A stretch of DNA of 64,000 bases from Thalassovita sp. (GCA_017792425.1 CP051233.1:2805727-2869726); one strand, 5' to 3'; numbered from the stretch's first letter, positions 42,419-52,520 are shown. The notes: generated by a model not told the origin, from the letters alone. Translations and numbers: made by a program.

Positions 42419-44791
42419 TCAACCCTGCTGCATCGCCGCCCAGACGCGCGACGGGCTGACGGGCATGTCGATATGTTCCACCTTGAACCCACCGCGCTGC
42501 AGCGCGTCGATCACCGCGTTGACGACGGCAGGCGGCGATCCGATCGCCCCGGCCTCGCCGCAGCCCTTCACGCCCAGCGGGTTGTGGGTACACGGCGTCT
42601 GGCACGAATGGTCCACGTTGAACGAGGGCACATCCGACGCGCGCGGCATCGCGTAGTCCATGAAAGATCCGGTCAGCAACTGGCCGTTCTCATCGAAAAC
42701 GGTGTTTTCCAGCAGCGCCTGGCCGATTCCCTGCGCCACGCCGCCATGCACCTGTCCGGCCACGATCATCGGGTTGATGACATTGCCGAAATCGTCCGCC
42801 GTGGTGAAGGACAGGATATCCACCTTGCCGGTATCCGGGTCCACCTCGACTTCGCAGACATAGGCGCCCGACGGGTAGGTAAAGTTCGCCGGATCGTAAA
42901 ACGCCGTTTCCTCCAGCCCCGGTTCCAGGTTTTCCAGCGGATAGTTGTGCGGCACATAGGCCGCCAGGGTCACGCTGGCCCAGTCCACCGACTTGTCGGT
43001 CCCGGCCACGCTGAACTTGCCGTCCTTCAGCTCGATATCCGCCTCGGCGGCTTCCAGCAGGTGAGAGGCGATCTTCTTGGCCTTGTTGATGATCTTCTCG
43101 GTCGCGCGCACCATGGCGGACCCGCCCACCGCGATGGACCGGGATCCATAGGTGCCCATCCCCATCGGGGTCTTGCTGGTGTCGCCGTGGACGATATCCA
43201 CCTGGCTGGCGTCGATCCCGATCATCTCGGACACGACCTGGGCAAAGGTGGTTTCATGCCCCTGCCCGTGGCTGTGCGACCCGGTAAAGACCGAGATCGA
43301 GCCGGTGGCGTTGACCCGCACGGTGGCCGATTCATACAGGCCCGCACGCGCGCCCAACTGCCCGACCAGGTTCGACGGGGCGATCCCGCAGGCCTCGATG
43401 AAATGGGCCAGGCCATAGCCGCGCAGCTTGCCGCGCGCCTTGCTTTCGGCGGCGCGTTTGTCAAAGCCCGCGTAGTCCGTCATCTCCAGCACCTTGTCCA
43501 GGGTCGCGTGGTAGTTGCCGGTGTCGTATTCCACCGCCACGGGGGTGGCATAGGGGAACTGTTCGGGCTTGATGAAGTTGCGGCGGCGCAGCTCGGCCGG
43601 GTCCATGCCGATTTCCCGCGCGGCCTTGTCGATCACGCGCTCCAGCTGGAACGTCGCCTCGGGGCGGCCGGCGCCGCGATAGGCATCCACCGGCACGGTG
43701 TTGGTGAACACCGCCTTCACGTTCACGTAGATCAGCGGCGTGGTGTAGTTGCCCGCCATCAGCGTGCCATGCAGCCAGGTCGGGATCGACGGGGCAAAGG
43801 TGGACAGATACGCGCCCATGTTGGCATAGGTATCGGTCCGCACGGCGGTGAACATGTGGTTCTCGTCCATCGCCAGTTCGATCTTGGTGACGTGGTCACG
43901 GCCATGCGCGTCCGAGATGAACGCCTCGGACCGGGACGAGGTCCATTTCACCGGGCGGTTCACCACTTTCGACGCGTAGGTGACAAAGGCCTCTTCCGCG
44001 TAGTGATAGATCTTGGACCCGAAACCGCCGCCCACATCCGGGGCCACGACGCGCAGCTTGTGTTCCGGGATCGCCAGCACGAACGCGCCCATCAGCAGAC
44101 GGATCACGTGCGGGTTCTGGCTGGTGGTGTACAGCGTGTATTCGTCGTTGGCGCGGCTGTATTGGCCCACGGCAACACGCGGCTCCATCGGGTTGGGGAC
44201 CAGGCGGTTGTTGGTCAGTTCCAGCGTGGTGACATGGGCAGCGTTCTTGATCGCCTGGTCCACGGCCTCGCGGTTGTCCTCGACGAAGCCCCAGTCATAG
44301 CACAGGTTGCTGGTCAGATCGTCGTGCACCTTGGTTGCGCCATCCTTCAGCGCATCCTTCATGTTCAGGACCGGTTCCAGTTCCTCGATGTCCAGCTCGA
44401 TCGCCTCGGCGGCGTCGCGGGCCTGTTCCAGCGTTTCGGCGACGACCACGGCGATCGGGTCACCGACGTGCCGCACCTTGCCTTCGGCCAGGATCGGGTG
44501 CTTGGGTTCCTGCATGGGCTGGCCGAAACGGTCCGTCACCTGCCAGCCGCAGGGAATGCCGCCCGCCGCCGTGAAATCGGCCGAGGTAAAGATCTTCACC
44601 ACGCCCTCCATCGCCTCGGCGGCCGAGGTGTCGATGCTGTTGATCTTTCCGTGGGCCACTTCGGACCGCAGGAAATAGGCATAGGTCTGACCGTTGATAT
44701 TGATATCATCGGTGTAATTTCCGACGCCGGTCAGGAACCGTACGTCCTCGCGCCGCTTTGTGCTGGCGCCGATGCCTCCGTCTTTGGGCAT
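42419..44791 (-). CDS. coxL: Form II CO dehydrogenase-like molybdenum subunit (CoxL-like)
   Basis: 790-aa large subunit of the xanthine-oxidase family carrying the Mo-cytosine-dinucleotide site. The active-site loop reads AYRGAGR (about residue 370), which marks form II; true CO-oxidising form I enzymes have AYxCSFR with a Cys ligand. The catalytic Glu is in GCGEAGA (about 745). Form II proteins often do not support CO oxidation, so the substrate is open. Gene order S-L-M is also that of form II. It lies inside the alcohol-oxidation region and may oxidise an aldehyde or related product (inference). Confidence 0.9.
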   Translation of the reverse strand: MPKDGGIGASTKRREDVRFLTGVGNYTDDININGQTYAYFLRSEVAHGKINSIDTSAAEAMEGVVKIFTSADFTAAGGIPCGWQVTDRFGQPMQEPKHPILAEGKVRHVGDPIAVVVAETLEQARDAAEAIELDIEELEPVLNMKDALKDGATKVHDDLTSNLCYDWGFVEDNREAVDQAIKNAAHVTTLELTNNRLVPNPMEPRVAVGQYSRANDEYTLYTTSQNPHVIRLLMGAFVLAIPEHKLRVVAPDVGGGFGSKIYHYAEEAFVTYASKVVNRPVKWTSSRSEAFISDAHGRDHVTKIELAMDENHMFTAVRTDTYANMGAYLSTFAPSIPTWLHGTLMAGNYTTPLIYVNVKAVFTNTVPVDAYRGAGRPEATFQLERVIDKAAREIGMDPAELRRRNFIKPEQFPYATPVAVEYDTGNYHATLDKVLEMTDYAGFDKRAAESKARGKLRGYGLAHFIEACGIAPSNLVGQLGARAGLYESATVRVNATGSISVFTGSHSHGQGHETTFAQVVSEMIGIDASQVDIVHGDTSKTPMGMGTYGSRSIAVGGSAMVRATEKIINKAKKIASHLLEAAEADIELKDGKFSVAGTDKSVDWASVTLAAYVPHNYPLENLEPGLEETAFYDPANFTYPSGAYVCEVEVDPDTGKVDILSFTTADDFGNVINPMIVAGQVHGGVAQGIGQALLENTVFDENGQLLTGSFMDYAMPRASDVPSFNVDHSCQTPCTHNPLGVKGCGEAGAIGSPPAVVNAVIDALQRGGFKVEHIDMPVSPSRVWAAMQQG

Positions 44792-44815
44792 TTTCGTTCC
44801 TCCCTTATGTATTTG

Positions 44816-45301
<486 letters not shown>

Positions 45302-45328
45302 TTCTTCCTCCCTTTTGTATTCGTGATC

Positions 45329-45862
45329 TCAGCGCGAGAACATCCGCTTCAGCAAGCCCTTCTTCTCGGGTGCAGTTTCTGACTCCGCGGCTGCCTCACC
45401 GGCCTCGGCTTCGGGCGCGGTATCGCCTTCCACCTCGGTCTGGAAACGTTCAAAAAATTGGTCGGCCATCTTCTTGGCGAAACTGTCGATGATCCGGCTG
45501 CCCAGTTGGGCCAGCTTGCCGCCCACCTTGGCGTCCACCTCATAGGTCAGCAACGTACCGGTGCCGCTGTCCGCCAGCGAAACCCGCGCCTCGCCCTTGG
45601 CGAAACCGGCGGCGCCGCCCTTGCCCTCGCCCGACAGGGTCAGGCTTTCGCCTTCGACGATATCGGACAGGGTGACATTGCCCTTGAAGGTCGCCTTCAC
45701 CGGGCCGACCTTCTGCACCACGGTCGCCTCGAATCCGTCCTCGGCCGAACCGTGCATTTCCTGACAGCCCGGCACGCATTCCTTCAGAACATCCGCCGAC
45801 AACAACGCTTGCCAGACAGCGGCGCGCGGGGCGGCGATTTCACGAGTATCCTTCAGTTCCAT
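45329..45862 (-). CDS. coxG: CoxG-like SRPBCC protein
   Basis: A START/SRPBCC-fold protein of 177 aa beginning MELKDTREIAAPRAAVWQAL, with VPGCQEM and TYEVDAKVGGKLAQLGSRI as in CoxG. A basic C-terminal end (KKGLLKRMFSR) after an acidic linker may bind membrane. CoxG relatives recruit CO dehydrogenase to the membrane or deliver quinone. It is the first gene of the cox unit; a copy of the GACC motif is 57-68 nt upstream. Confidence 0.9.
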   Translation of the reverse strand: MELKDTREIAAPRAAVWQALLSADVLKECVPGCQEMHGSAEDGFEATVVQKVGPVKATFKGNVTLSDIVEGESLTLSGEGKGGAAGFAKGEARVSLADSGTGTLLTYEVDAKVGGKLAQLGSRIIDSFAKKMADQFFERFQTEVEGDTAPEAEAGEAAAESETAPEKKGLLKRMFSR

Positions 45863-45918
45863 AGCGGTACTCCATTCTCCTCCTGCAAAAGTAAGGCAGG
45901 TTGTTGGGGAACCGCGCT

Positions 45919-45930
45919 ATTAGACCAAAG
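45919..45930 (-). promoter_or_regulatory. GACC/TTGGTC regulon motif, site E (coxG)
   Basis: On the minus strand reads CTTTGGTCTAAT, identical over 12 nt to the motif at 47629-47640. It sits 57-68 nt upstream of coxG, in the gap after the binding-protein gene. Confidence 0.5.
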
Positions 45931-45936
45931 AACTAG

Positions 45937-46839
45937 TCAGCGCAGTTCCGGTGGGAAAAAACTCAATCCATACGCCGCAAAGATCTGTCCGATCCGCCCG
46001 TCTTCAATGGCGGCAACTATTGCATCGTCCACGGCATAAGCCAATGGCCTGTAAGAAAAATGCACGGCGACACCCACGGTCCACTTGCCAACGGCGAATC
46101 CGGGCAGGGGCGGGGTATGCACGGCCAGCGCATCCGTCAGGCCGAATTCCAGTTGCGCCTTGGGGCCCATCGCGGCCTTGACCTCGGCCCGGTCCAGCGC
46201 GGCCATCGCCTGCGCGGTCGACGCCAGCCGGTGCACGTTCTGGCCCAGCTGACCGCCCGGAAACGAGGACAGATAGAAATCGGCAATCGAATCGTTTTCC
46301 ACGGCGACCGTGTCGAACCGGAAATAGGCCGGCACCGGCGGGTCGTCCGGGTAAACGTCCCGGCGATAGGCGATCGCGATTTCCTCGACATGGTACTGCC
46401 CGGTGAAAACCACCTGTTCCACCCGGCAGGCGAAATCGCTGTCATAGGGAACGTGCAACATCACGTTCGCCACGGCCCCGCCGACGACTGGCCCCTTCCA
46501 GATCCAGTTGCGCAGGTCCGCGTCCAGCGTTTCGCCCGCGGCCACCAGGGTAAACCGGGCCTCGACGCCGAGATCCGCCGCGATCAGCCGGGCAATGTCG
46601 ATATCCACGCCGCGCGGTTTGCCGCCTTCCTCCCAGGACCAGGGCGGGAAATCCTCGTAGGCGGCAAAGGTCATGAAGCCGCGTTCGCGGATCGTGTCCA
46701 GATCCGCGCCCACGATGTCGCGGGCGGTGTTCTGGGGTTTGGGTTGGGGTACATGGTCCGCGCATCTTGCCAGGGATGGAGACCCGGCCAGGAGGGAGAG
46801 ACTCAGCACGAGTCCGAGGGGGAGGGTTGCGTTGACCAT
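45937..46839 (-). CDS. Quinoprotein-associated periplasmic binding protein (MxaJ/XoxJ-like)
   Basis: 300-aa solute-binding-protein fold with a signal peptide. It opens DLDTIRERGFMTFAAYEDFPPWSWEEGG, as in family 3 binding proteins, but belongs to the subgroup found with PQQ dehydrogenases (MxaJ/XoxJ), thought to help activate or load the enzyme. No ABC permease of the amino-acid type is adjacent. It follows the cytochrome c-550 gene by 16 nt, the usual G-J pairing in such clusters. Confidence 0.85.
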   Translation of the reverse strand: MVNATLPLGLVLSLSLLAGSPSLARCADHVPQPKPQNTARDIVGADLDTIRERGFMTFAAYEDFPPWSWEEGGKPRGVDIDIARLIAADLGVEARFTLVAAGETLDADLRNWIWKGPVVGGAVANVMLHVPYDSDFACRVEQVVFTGQYHVEEIAIAYRRDVYPDDPPVPAYFRFDTVAVENDSIADFYLSSFPGGQLGQNVHRLASTAQAMAALDRAEVKAAMGPKAQLEFGLTDALAVHTPPLPGFAVGKWTVGVAVHFSYRPLAYAVDDAIVAAIEDGRIGQIFAAYGLSFFPPELR

Positions 46840-46855
46840 GTACCCCGTCCTTCCG

Positions 46856-47533
46856 CTAGTGCGCTGCGGAAAGGCCGATTGTCAGCGCCTCGGCGGCGGC
46901 GTGAAAGTCCGGGCTGTCCCCCGCGATCAGATGCGCAGCGCGGTAGGCCACACTGTCGGCCAGCGGCGCGCCGGACCCGGTGCCGATCTTCTCGGCGATG
47001 CCCTGCAGCTCTGCCAGCAGCGCGTCCCGGTCACCGTCTCCGCCGGTCGCCATGCCGGCCAGCAGGTCGCGGATTTCCTTCAGACGCGGGGCATAGTCAT
47101 CCAGTTCACCATCATCGGGACGGGTCTCGATATAGGTGCGGATCGCCCAGGCCGCCTTCTGCCCCAGCAATTCGCCAAAGGCGGGCATCTTGGTGATACC
47201 GTTCTGGGTGTACCCGGTCTGAAACCGTTCAACGAACCAGCTATCGCCGTACTCTTCCGCTTCCAGATAGCGCAGATCGGGGGCCAGGCCACCTGAAACT
47301 GCGCCCAGGCCGTGGCACCGCGCGCAATTCTGGTTATAGCCGCTGTCGCCAATTTCCACGGCCGTCTGCCAGACATCCGCCCCCTGGTCACGATAGGGGT
47401 TCTCGGTCAGCCACTCTTCGCCCACATCGGGCAGCGCGTCGGTGTTCATCGGTTGCGGGGCCACATCGCCATGTCCAAAGGCCATCCCGGCCACGGCAAT
47501 CAACCCCAGAGCGGTCAGTGTCGTTCTTTTCAT
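46856..47533 (-). CDS. pedF: Cytochrome c-550 (PedF-like)
   Basis: Periplasmic monohaem c-type cytochrome, 225 aa, with signal peptide TTLTALGLIAVAGMAFGHG and haem motif CARCH (about 74-78); a Met in KMPAFGELL may be the sixth ligand. The PedF family serves PQQ alcohol dehydrogenases as electron acceptor. The ATG at 47531-47533 has GGGAGG upstream and is preferred over an earlier one. Divergent from the PQQ-ABC binding-protein gene. Confidence 0.87.
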   Translation of the reverse strand: MKRTTLTALGLIAVAGMAFGHGDVAPQPMNTDALPDVGEEWLTENPYRDQGADVWQTAVEIGDSGYNQNCARCHGLGAVSGGLAPDLRYLEAEEYGDSWFVERFQTGYTQNGITKMPAFGELLGQKAAWAIRTYIETRPDDGELDDYAPRLKEIRDLLAGMATGGDGDRDALLAELQGIAEKIGTGSGAPLADSVAYRAAHLIAGDSPDFHAAAEALTIGLSAAH

Positions 47534-47595
47534 CCTGTTTCCTCCCGTTCTGTGGAATTGACGGCACTTAAACCGCATCTTTCCGATGATGGTAT

Positions 47596-47640
47596 TCGAC
47601 CTTGGTTCAATCTCCGGGCAAATCCCGACTTTGGTCTAAT
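47596..47640. promoter_or_regulatory. GACC/TTGGTC regulon motif, site D (divergent pair)
   Basis: Two half-sites TCGACCTTGGTTCAAT (47596-47611) and CCGACTTTGGTCTAAT (47625-47640), 29 nt apart start to start, between the cytochrome c-550 gene and the periplasmic binding-protein gene. Confidence 0.55.
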
Positions 47641-47690
47641 GGCAGCAGGCGGGCACCTGTCTCTAGGCTCTTCTCAAAAGGGAGGACACG

Positions 47691-48857
47691 ATGATCAGGC
47701 TGTTGCTTTGCGCGGCTGTGCTGCTGACGTTCCCGGCGCTTGCGGCAGGCGCCGAGGTGGCGTTGCACATCACCTACCTGCGGCACGAACAACCGCGTCC
47801 GCCGGTCCTGTCCAACCTCGATCCCATCCCCGACGACCTGGGAATCGCGGGCGCGCAACTGGCCCTGTTGGACAGCCGCACGACCGGGAAATTCCTGGGC
47901 CACACCTACACCCTTGACCATGTCAGCGTCCCCGAGGATGGGGACATCCTGGCCGCCGCGCAGACGGTTCTGGCCGCAAACCGTCTGGTGATCCTGGACA
48001 TGCCGGGGACGGACATGCTGCGCATCGCGGACCTGCCGCAGGCCACTGGCGCGATCCTGTTCAACGCCACCGATCCGGCCACCACGCTGCGCGATTCCGA
48101 CTGCCGCGCCAACCTGCTGCACACGATCCCCAGCCAGGCGATGCGGGCCGACGCGCTGATGCAGTTCGCCCTGTCGAAACGCTGGACCAAACTGGCGCTG
48201 ATCGCGGGCGAACACCCGTCAGACATCGACTGGGCCGCCGCGCTGGACGCCAGCGCGCGCAAATTCGGCCTGAAGATCGGCGCGCGCAAGACCTGGGCCT
48301 TCGACGCCGACATGCGCCGCAACGCCAGCCAAGAGGTGCCGCTGTTCACGCAGGGGCTAAAGGACTATGACCTGCTGCTGGTTGCCGATGAACTGAACGA
48401 TTTCGGCCGCTACATCCCCTACAACACATGGCTGCCCCGCCCCGTCGCCGGGTCCGTGGCGCTGGTGCCTCTGGGCTGGAATCGCGTTGTCGAACAATGG
48501 GGGGCGGTGCAGTTGCAGAACCGTTTTCATGACCTCTCTGGCCGCGACATGCGCCCCCGGGACTATGCCGCGTGGGCCGCGCTCCGGGCCCTCAGCGAGG
48601 CCGCCACCCGCACGGGCAGCTCCGACCCGTCAACCCTGCGGTCCTTCCTGTTGTCCGATGCGTTCGAACTGGCCGCGTTCAAGGGACGCCCGCTGTCCTT
48701 CCGCGCGTGGAACGGCCAGTTGCGCCAGACGATCCCGCTGGTCAGCGGCGACGCGATGGTGGCGCAGGCCCCGCTGGACGGCTTCCTGCACCAACGAACA
48801 GAACTGGACACGCTGGGGCTGGATCAGCCCGAAAGCAAATGTGAGGCGTACAAATGA
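47691..48857 (+). CDS. PQQ-associated ABC transporter substrate-binding protein
   Basis: Periplasmic binding fold of the branched-chain amino-acid type (388 aa) with a signal peptide ending near AAGAE. The protein HITYLRHEQPRPPVLS start and DMPGTDMLRIADLP belong to a family seen only with PQQ-dependent alcohol oxidation clusters. The ligand is not known. GGGAGGACACG precedes the ATG. The stop overlaps the beta-propeller gene (ATGA). Confidence 0.85.
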   Translation: MIRLLLCAAVLLTFPALAAGAEVALHITYLRHEQPRPPVLSNLDPIPDDLGIAGAQLALLDSRTTGKFLGHTYTLDHVSVPEDGDILAAAQTVLAANRLVILDMPGTDMLRIADLPQATGAILFNATDPATTLRDSDCRANLLHTIPSQAMRADALMQFALSKRWTKLALIAGEHPSDIDWAAALDASARKFGLKIGARKTWAFDADMRRNASQEVPLFTQGLKDYDLLLVADELNDFGRYIPYNTWLPRPVAGSVALVPLGWNRVVEQWGAVQLQNRFHDLSGRDMRPRDYAAWAALRALSEAATRTGSSDPSTLRSFLLSDAFELAAFKGRPLSFRAWNGQLRQTIPLVSGDAMVAQAPLDGFLHQRTELDTLGLDQPESKCEAYK

Positions 48858-49810
48858 AAATCCTTCTGGCATCCGCCCTTCTGGCCATCCCGTCGGCGCT
48901 TTGGGCCGAAGAAATCTGGGTCACCAATGAAAAAGACAACACGATCAGCGTGATCGACGTCGCCACGCTAGAGGTGACGCGCACCATCCCCACCGGCGAA
49001 CGCCCGCGCGGCATCACCTTTTCCAGGGATTTCAGCCGTGTCTACATCTGCGCCAGCGACAGCGACGCGGTGCAGGTCATGGACCCGGAAACCGGCGACA
49101 TCCTGCATGACCTGCCCTCGGGCGAAGACCCGGAACAATTCGTGCTGCACCCGAATGACCGCCACCTGTACATCGCCAACGAAGACGACGCCATCACCAC
49201 CGTTGTGGACACCGAAACGCGCACCGTCATCGCCCAGATCGACGTGGGGATCGAACCCGAAGGCATGGCCGTCAGCCCCGATGGCAAGATCGCCATCACC
49301 ACCTCTGAAACCACCAACATGGCGCATTGGATCGACACCGAAACCCGCCAGTTGATCGCCAATACGCTGGTGGATTCGCGCCCCCGCCACGCCGAATTTG
49401 CCGCAGGCGGCGCCGAACTCTGGGTCAGCGCGGAAATCGGCGGCACGGTCAGCATTTTCGACGTCGCCACCAAGGCCGAAAAGGCCAAGATCGGTTTCGC
49501 CGTCAAGGGCGTTCACCCGGACCGCGTGCAACCTGTGGGCTTCGAATTTACCGACGACGAAAAAACCGCCTTCGTGGCGCTTGGCCCGTCCAACCATGTC
49601 GCCGTCGTCAACGCGGAAACCTACGCAGTCGAGGACTATATCCTTGTCGGTCGCCGCGTCTGGCACATGGCCTTCAACAGCGACAAATCCCTGCTGTTCA
49701 CCACCAATGGCGTATCCGGCGACGTGACGGTGATCGACGTCGCCAAACGCAAGGCAATCAAAACCATCAAGGTCGGCCGCTTCCCCTGGGGCGCGGCCCT
49801 GCGCCCATAA
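48854..49810 (+). CDS. PQQ-associated YVTN beta-propeller protein
   Basis: 318-aa secreted seven-bladed propeller: signal peptide LLASALLAIPSALWAE, then repeats of the type VTNEKDNTISVIDVATLEV and FTTNGVSGDVTVIDVAKRKA. Part of the set of genes accompanying PQQ-dependent catabolism. No active-site residues can be named; it may bind a redox partner or metal. Coupled to both neighbours. Confidence 0.87.
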   Translation: MKILLASALLAIPSALWAEEIWVTNEKDNTISVIDVATLEVTRTIPTGERPRGITFSRDFSRVYICASDSDAVQVMDPETGDILHDLPSGEDPEQFVLHPNDRHLYIANEDDAITTVVDTETRTVIAQIDVGIEPEGMAVSPDGKIAITTSETTNMAHWIDTETRQLIANTLVDSRPRHAEFAAGGAELWVSAEIGGTVSIFDVATKAEKAKIGFAVKGVHPDRVQPVGFEFTDDEKTAFVALGPSNHVAVVNAETYAVEDYILVGRRVWHMAFNSDKSLLFTTNGVSGDVTVIDVAKRKAIKTIKVGRFPWGAALRP

Positions 49811-49820
49811 GGAGACCCCG

Positions 49821-50261
49821 ATGAAACACATCCTGATCCTCGCCGCCCTCGCCTTGCCCCTGGCAGCCTGGGCCGATAACGACGACGACAACAGGTTTGG
49901 CTTGGCGGGCCTGCTGTCCGCAAAGAACAAGCAAGACCTGCCGCCCATCACCCTCAGCGCCGGAATGCCCCTGTCCGACGCCCCGTGGGAACTGAAATCC
50001 GGCACCTACTACGAATTCGAGATCCAGGGAGACGGCAGTCAGGAACTGGCGCTGGTCGGGCCGGAATTCTTCCGCGCGATCTGGATCGACGAAATCGTCG
50101 TCGAGGGTCTGGAAATCCGCCCCCTCGGGCTGGACAGCATCGAATTCGATGAAGCCGGGGAAATGGAAATCGGGTTCATCGCCATCAAACCGGGCAGCTA
50201 CTACCTGAAGGTGCCCGGCTCCACCGGGGAAACCCAGCGGCTGGAGATCGTCATAAAGTGA
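49821..50261 (+). CDS. Secreted conserved protein of the PQQ cluster
   Basis: 146 aa with a signal peptide ending ALPLAAWA, then an acidic NDDDNR stretch and a beta-rich domain: LKSGTYYEFEIQGDGSQELALVG, FIAIKPGSYYLKVPG. The beta pattern resembles a cupredoxin-like sandwich but I see no clear copper-ligand set. AAGGAG precedes the ATG. The stop overlaps the ABC ATPase start (GTGA), so it belongs to the transporter operon. Confidence 0.75.
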   Translation: MKHILILAALALPLAAWADNDDDNRFGLAGLLSAKNKQDLPPITLSAGMPLSDAPWELKSGTYYEFEIQGDGSQELALVGPEFFRAIWIDEIVVEGLEIRPLGLDSIEFDEAGEMEIGFIAIKPGSYYLKVPGSTGETQRLEIVIK

Positions 50262-50977
50262 ACGGGTTGGTCGTTCGGAACCTGGGATATTCCTATGGCG
50301 CGAAACGCGCCCTTGAGGATGTCAGCCTTGATATCCGGGCCGGCGAATTCTGCGCGCTGCTCGGCCCGAACGGCGCGGGCAAATCCACCCTGATGTCCCT
50401 GCTGACGCGGCTGTTCACCACCCCCACCGGCACCATCGAAATCGCCGGCCACGACCTGGCCCGCGACCCCCGCAAGGCCCTGGCGCAGATCGGCGTCGTG
50501 TTCCAGCAGACCACGCTGGACCTGGACCTGACCGTTCGCCGGAATCTCACCTATTTCGCCGCGCTGCACGGCCTGTCCGGCCAGACCGCGCGCCGCCGGA
50601 TTGACGCCGCGCTGGACAGGCTGGACATGGCCGACCGCGCCGGCGAACGCGCCCGCGACCTGAACGGCGGCCACCGGCGGCGGCTGGAAATCGCGCGCTG
50701 CCTGATCCACCGCCCCTCGGTCCTGTTGCTGGACGAACCCACCGTCGGGCTGGACACCGCCGCCCGCCGCGCCATCACCGATCACGTCCACGACCTGGCC
50801 CGCGACGCGGGCCTGACCGTCCTGTGGACCACCCACCTCAGCGACGAGGTCCGCGACACCGACCGCCTGATCGTCCTGCACCGGGGCCGCGTGCTGGCGG
50901 ATGGGCAGGCCGGGCCGTTGCGCGGGGATCAGCCGCTGGCGGATTACTTCCTGTCCCTGACCGGGGCCCCGGCATGA
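50258..50977 (+). CDS. PQQ-associated ABC transporter ATPase
   Basis: 239-aa ATPase with Walker A LLGPNGAGKST (about 38-48), Q-loop FQQTTLDLD and Walker B VLLLDEPTVGLD (about 155-166). The signature is LNGGHRRRLEIAR instead of LSGGQ, a change seen in this subfamily. It starts with GTG, which overlaps the preceding stop. Pairs with the permease that follows; an ABC-2 (export-type) arrangement. Confidence 0.88.
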   Translation: MNGLVVRNLGYSYGAKRALEDVSLDIRAGEFCALLGPNGAGKSTLMSLLTRLFTTPTGTIEIAGHDLARDPRKALAQIGVVFQQTTLDLDLTVRRNLTYFAALHGLSGQTARRRIDAALDRLDMADRAGERARDLNGGHRRRLEIARCLIHRPSVLLLDEPTVGLDTAARRAITDHVHDLARDAGLTVLWTTHLSDEVRDTDRLIVLHRGRVLADGQAGPLRGDQPLADYFLSLTGAPA

Positions 50978-51765
50978 AACCCTATCTGATCGCCCTGACC
51001 GCCATCATCACCCGCGAAGCCCTGCGTTTTGTCCGGCAACGGGGGCGTTTCGTCGCCGCCTTGGTCCGCCCGCTGGTCTGGCTGATCGTCTTTGCCGCCG
51101 GGTTCCGCGCCGCGCTTGGCCTGTCGATCACCCCGCCGTATGAAACCTACATCACCTACGACACCTATATCGTGCCCGGCCTGTGCGGCATGATCGTGCT
51201 GTTCAACGGCATGCAAAGCAGCCTGTCGCTGGTCTATGACCGTGAAATGGGGTCCATGCGCCTGTTGCTGACCAGCCCCCTGCCCCGGTGGTGGCTGCTG
51301 CTGTGCCGGCTGATCGCTTCCACGACCATATCCGCCCTGCAGGTCTATACCTTCTTGGGGCTGGCCGCGATCTACGGCGTTGCCTTTCCGGCCCTCGGTT
51401 ACATCGCCGTGTTCCCGGCCCTTCTGGTCGCCGGGCTGATGCTGGGGGCGCTGGGGCTGGCCTTGTCCTCGACCATCTCGCAGCTGGAAAACTTCGCCGG
51501 CGTGATGAACTTCGTGATCTTCCCGATGTTCTTCCTGTCCTCGGCGCTCTACCCGCTATGGAAAATGGCCGAAAGCTCGGACCTGCTGCACGACATCTGC
51601 GCGGTGAACCCGTTCACCCACGCGGTCGAGCTGATCCGCTTTGCCCTTTACGGCCAAATGAACCTGCCCGCGCTGGGATGGACCTGCCTTGCCGGGGCGG
51701 TGCTGATGGCGCTGGCGCTGTGGGGCTATGACCCGGCGCGCGGGCTGCTACGTCGCAAAGGCTGA
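50974..51765 (+). CDS. PQQ-associated ABC-2 permease (PedC-like)
   Basis: 263-aa membrane protein with six hydrophobic segments and the ABC-2 pattern YDREMGSMRLLLTSPLPRWWLL, NFVIFPMFFLSSALYPLW and NPFTHAVELIRFALYG. The ATG at 50974 overlaps the ATPase stop (ATGA); the earlier open frame lies inside the ATPase gene. The cargo is not known; in Pseudomonas the equivalent belongs to the 2-phenylethanol (ped) cluster. Confidence 0.88.
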   Translation: MKPYLIALTAIITREALRFVRQRGRFVAALVRPLVWLIVFAAGFRAALGLSITPPYETYITYDTYIVPGLCGMIVLFNGMQSSLSLVYDREMGSMRLLLTSPLPRWWLLLCRLIASTTISALQVYTFLGLAAIYGVAFPALGYIAVFPALLVAGLMLGALGLALSSTISQLENFAGVMNFVIFPMFFLSSALYPLWKMAESSDLLHDICAVNPFTHAVELIRFALYGQMNLPALGWTCLAGAVLMALALWGYDPARGLLRRKG

Positions 51766-51838
51766 CCTTTCCTACGACCCCAACGGGGTTTGGCCACCCG
51801 GCCTGATCCGCTACCCTGACCCGCACGGAGGAAACGCC

Positions 51839-52378
51839 ATGAAACCCACCATCCTGATCGCCAGCCTTTTGCTGGGAACCCCCATCCTTGCCGAAACAGA
51901 CGAATCTTACGGCACGTTGAATCCGCAGGAAACGGGATTTGGCCGGGTGATGCAGAACGTGGACAACGGCCAGTTGGACATGATGACCTGCGCCACCGGC
52001 TATTACATCACCAAGTCCGGCCGCCACGACCCTGCCCGCCGCCTGTTTCAGGCTTGCGCCGACGCCGGTTACTCTGCCGCCATGACCTGGATGAGCCAGA
52101 TGGACAACAACGGGCTGGGCGCGGACTACAACCCGGATGCCGCCGCCGACTGGGACCGCCGCGCCGCCGAGGCAGGCGATCCGGTGGGCAAGTTCAACTA
52201 TGGGCTGGACCTGATGCGCGGCCACGGCGTCGCCCGCAACGAAGACCTGGGCCGGCGCTATGTGGATCAGGCCGCGCAGGACGGGCTGCCCATCGCGCAA
52301 CGGCTGCAGAACGCAGGCTACGACCTGGACGAGGTCACGCCGGACGCAGACAATTGGAAATACGCGCCATTGTTTTGA
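51839..52378 (+). CDS. Secreted Sel1-repeat-like protein
   Basis: 179 aa with a signal peptide (ILIASLLLGTPILAE). Sel1-type helical pairs: ARRLFQACADAGYSAAMTWM, AADWDRRAAEAGDPVGKFNYG, RRYVDQAAQDGLPIAQRLQ. Such repeats act as protein-interaction platforms; an assembly role in the periplasm is possible. ATG at 51839 follows ACGGAGGAAACG, and an upstream in-frame start inside the permease gene is not used. Confidence 0.8.
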   Translation: MKPTILIASLLLGTPILAETDESYGTLNPQETGFGRVMQNVDNGQLDMMTCATGYYITKSGRHDPARRLFQACADAGYSAAMTWMSQMDNNGLGADYNPDAAADWDRRAAEAGDPVGKFNYGLDLMRGHGVARNEDLGRRYVDQAAQDGLPIAQRLQNAGYDLDEVTPDADNWKYAPLF

Positions 52379-52402
52379 ATTCAGGGGATTTCGGGTGCCG
52401 TC

Positions 52403-52430
52403 TACGACCTTGGTCTTACGACCAATGTCC
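52403..52430. promoter_or_regulatory. GACC/TTGGTC regulon motif, site B (small cytochrome c)
   Basis: The best copy: TACGACCTTGGTC then TTACGACCAATGTCC. It contains a GACC-TTGGTC unit and a second GACCAA unit, 91 nt or more upstream of the cytochrome gene. Confidence 0.6.
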
Positions 52431-52520
52431 AGTCTAACCATATGCTTTTGTTGACATTTATCAGGATACAAGCGGGTTGAACAGGGCTATTATCGCCCCA
52501 CCCGAACCCCGGAGGACACT

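Noticed and set aside
52451..52464. FNR/DNR-type box TTGACATTTATCAG upstream of the small cytochrome c
   Set aside because: Two mismatches to TTGAT-N4-ATCAA; not found in front of the nor genes here, so too weak to call.
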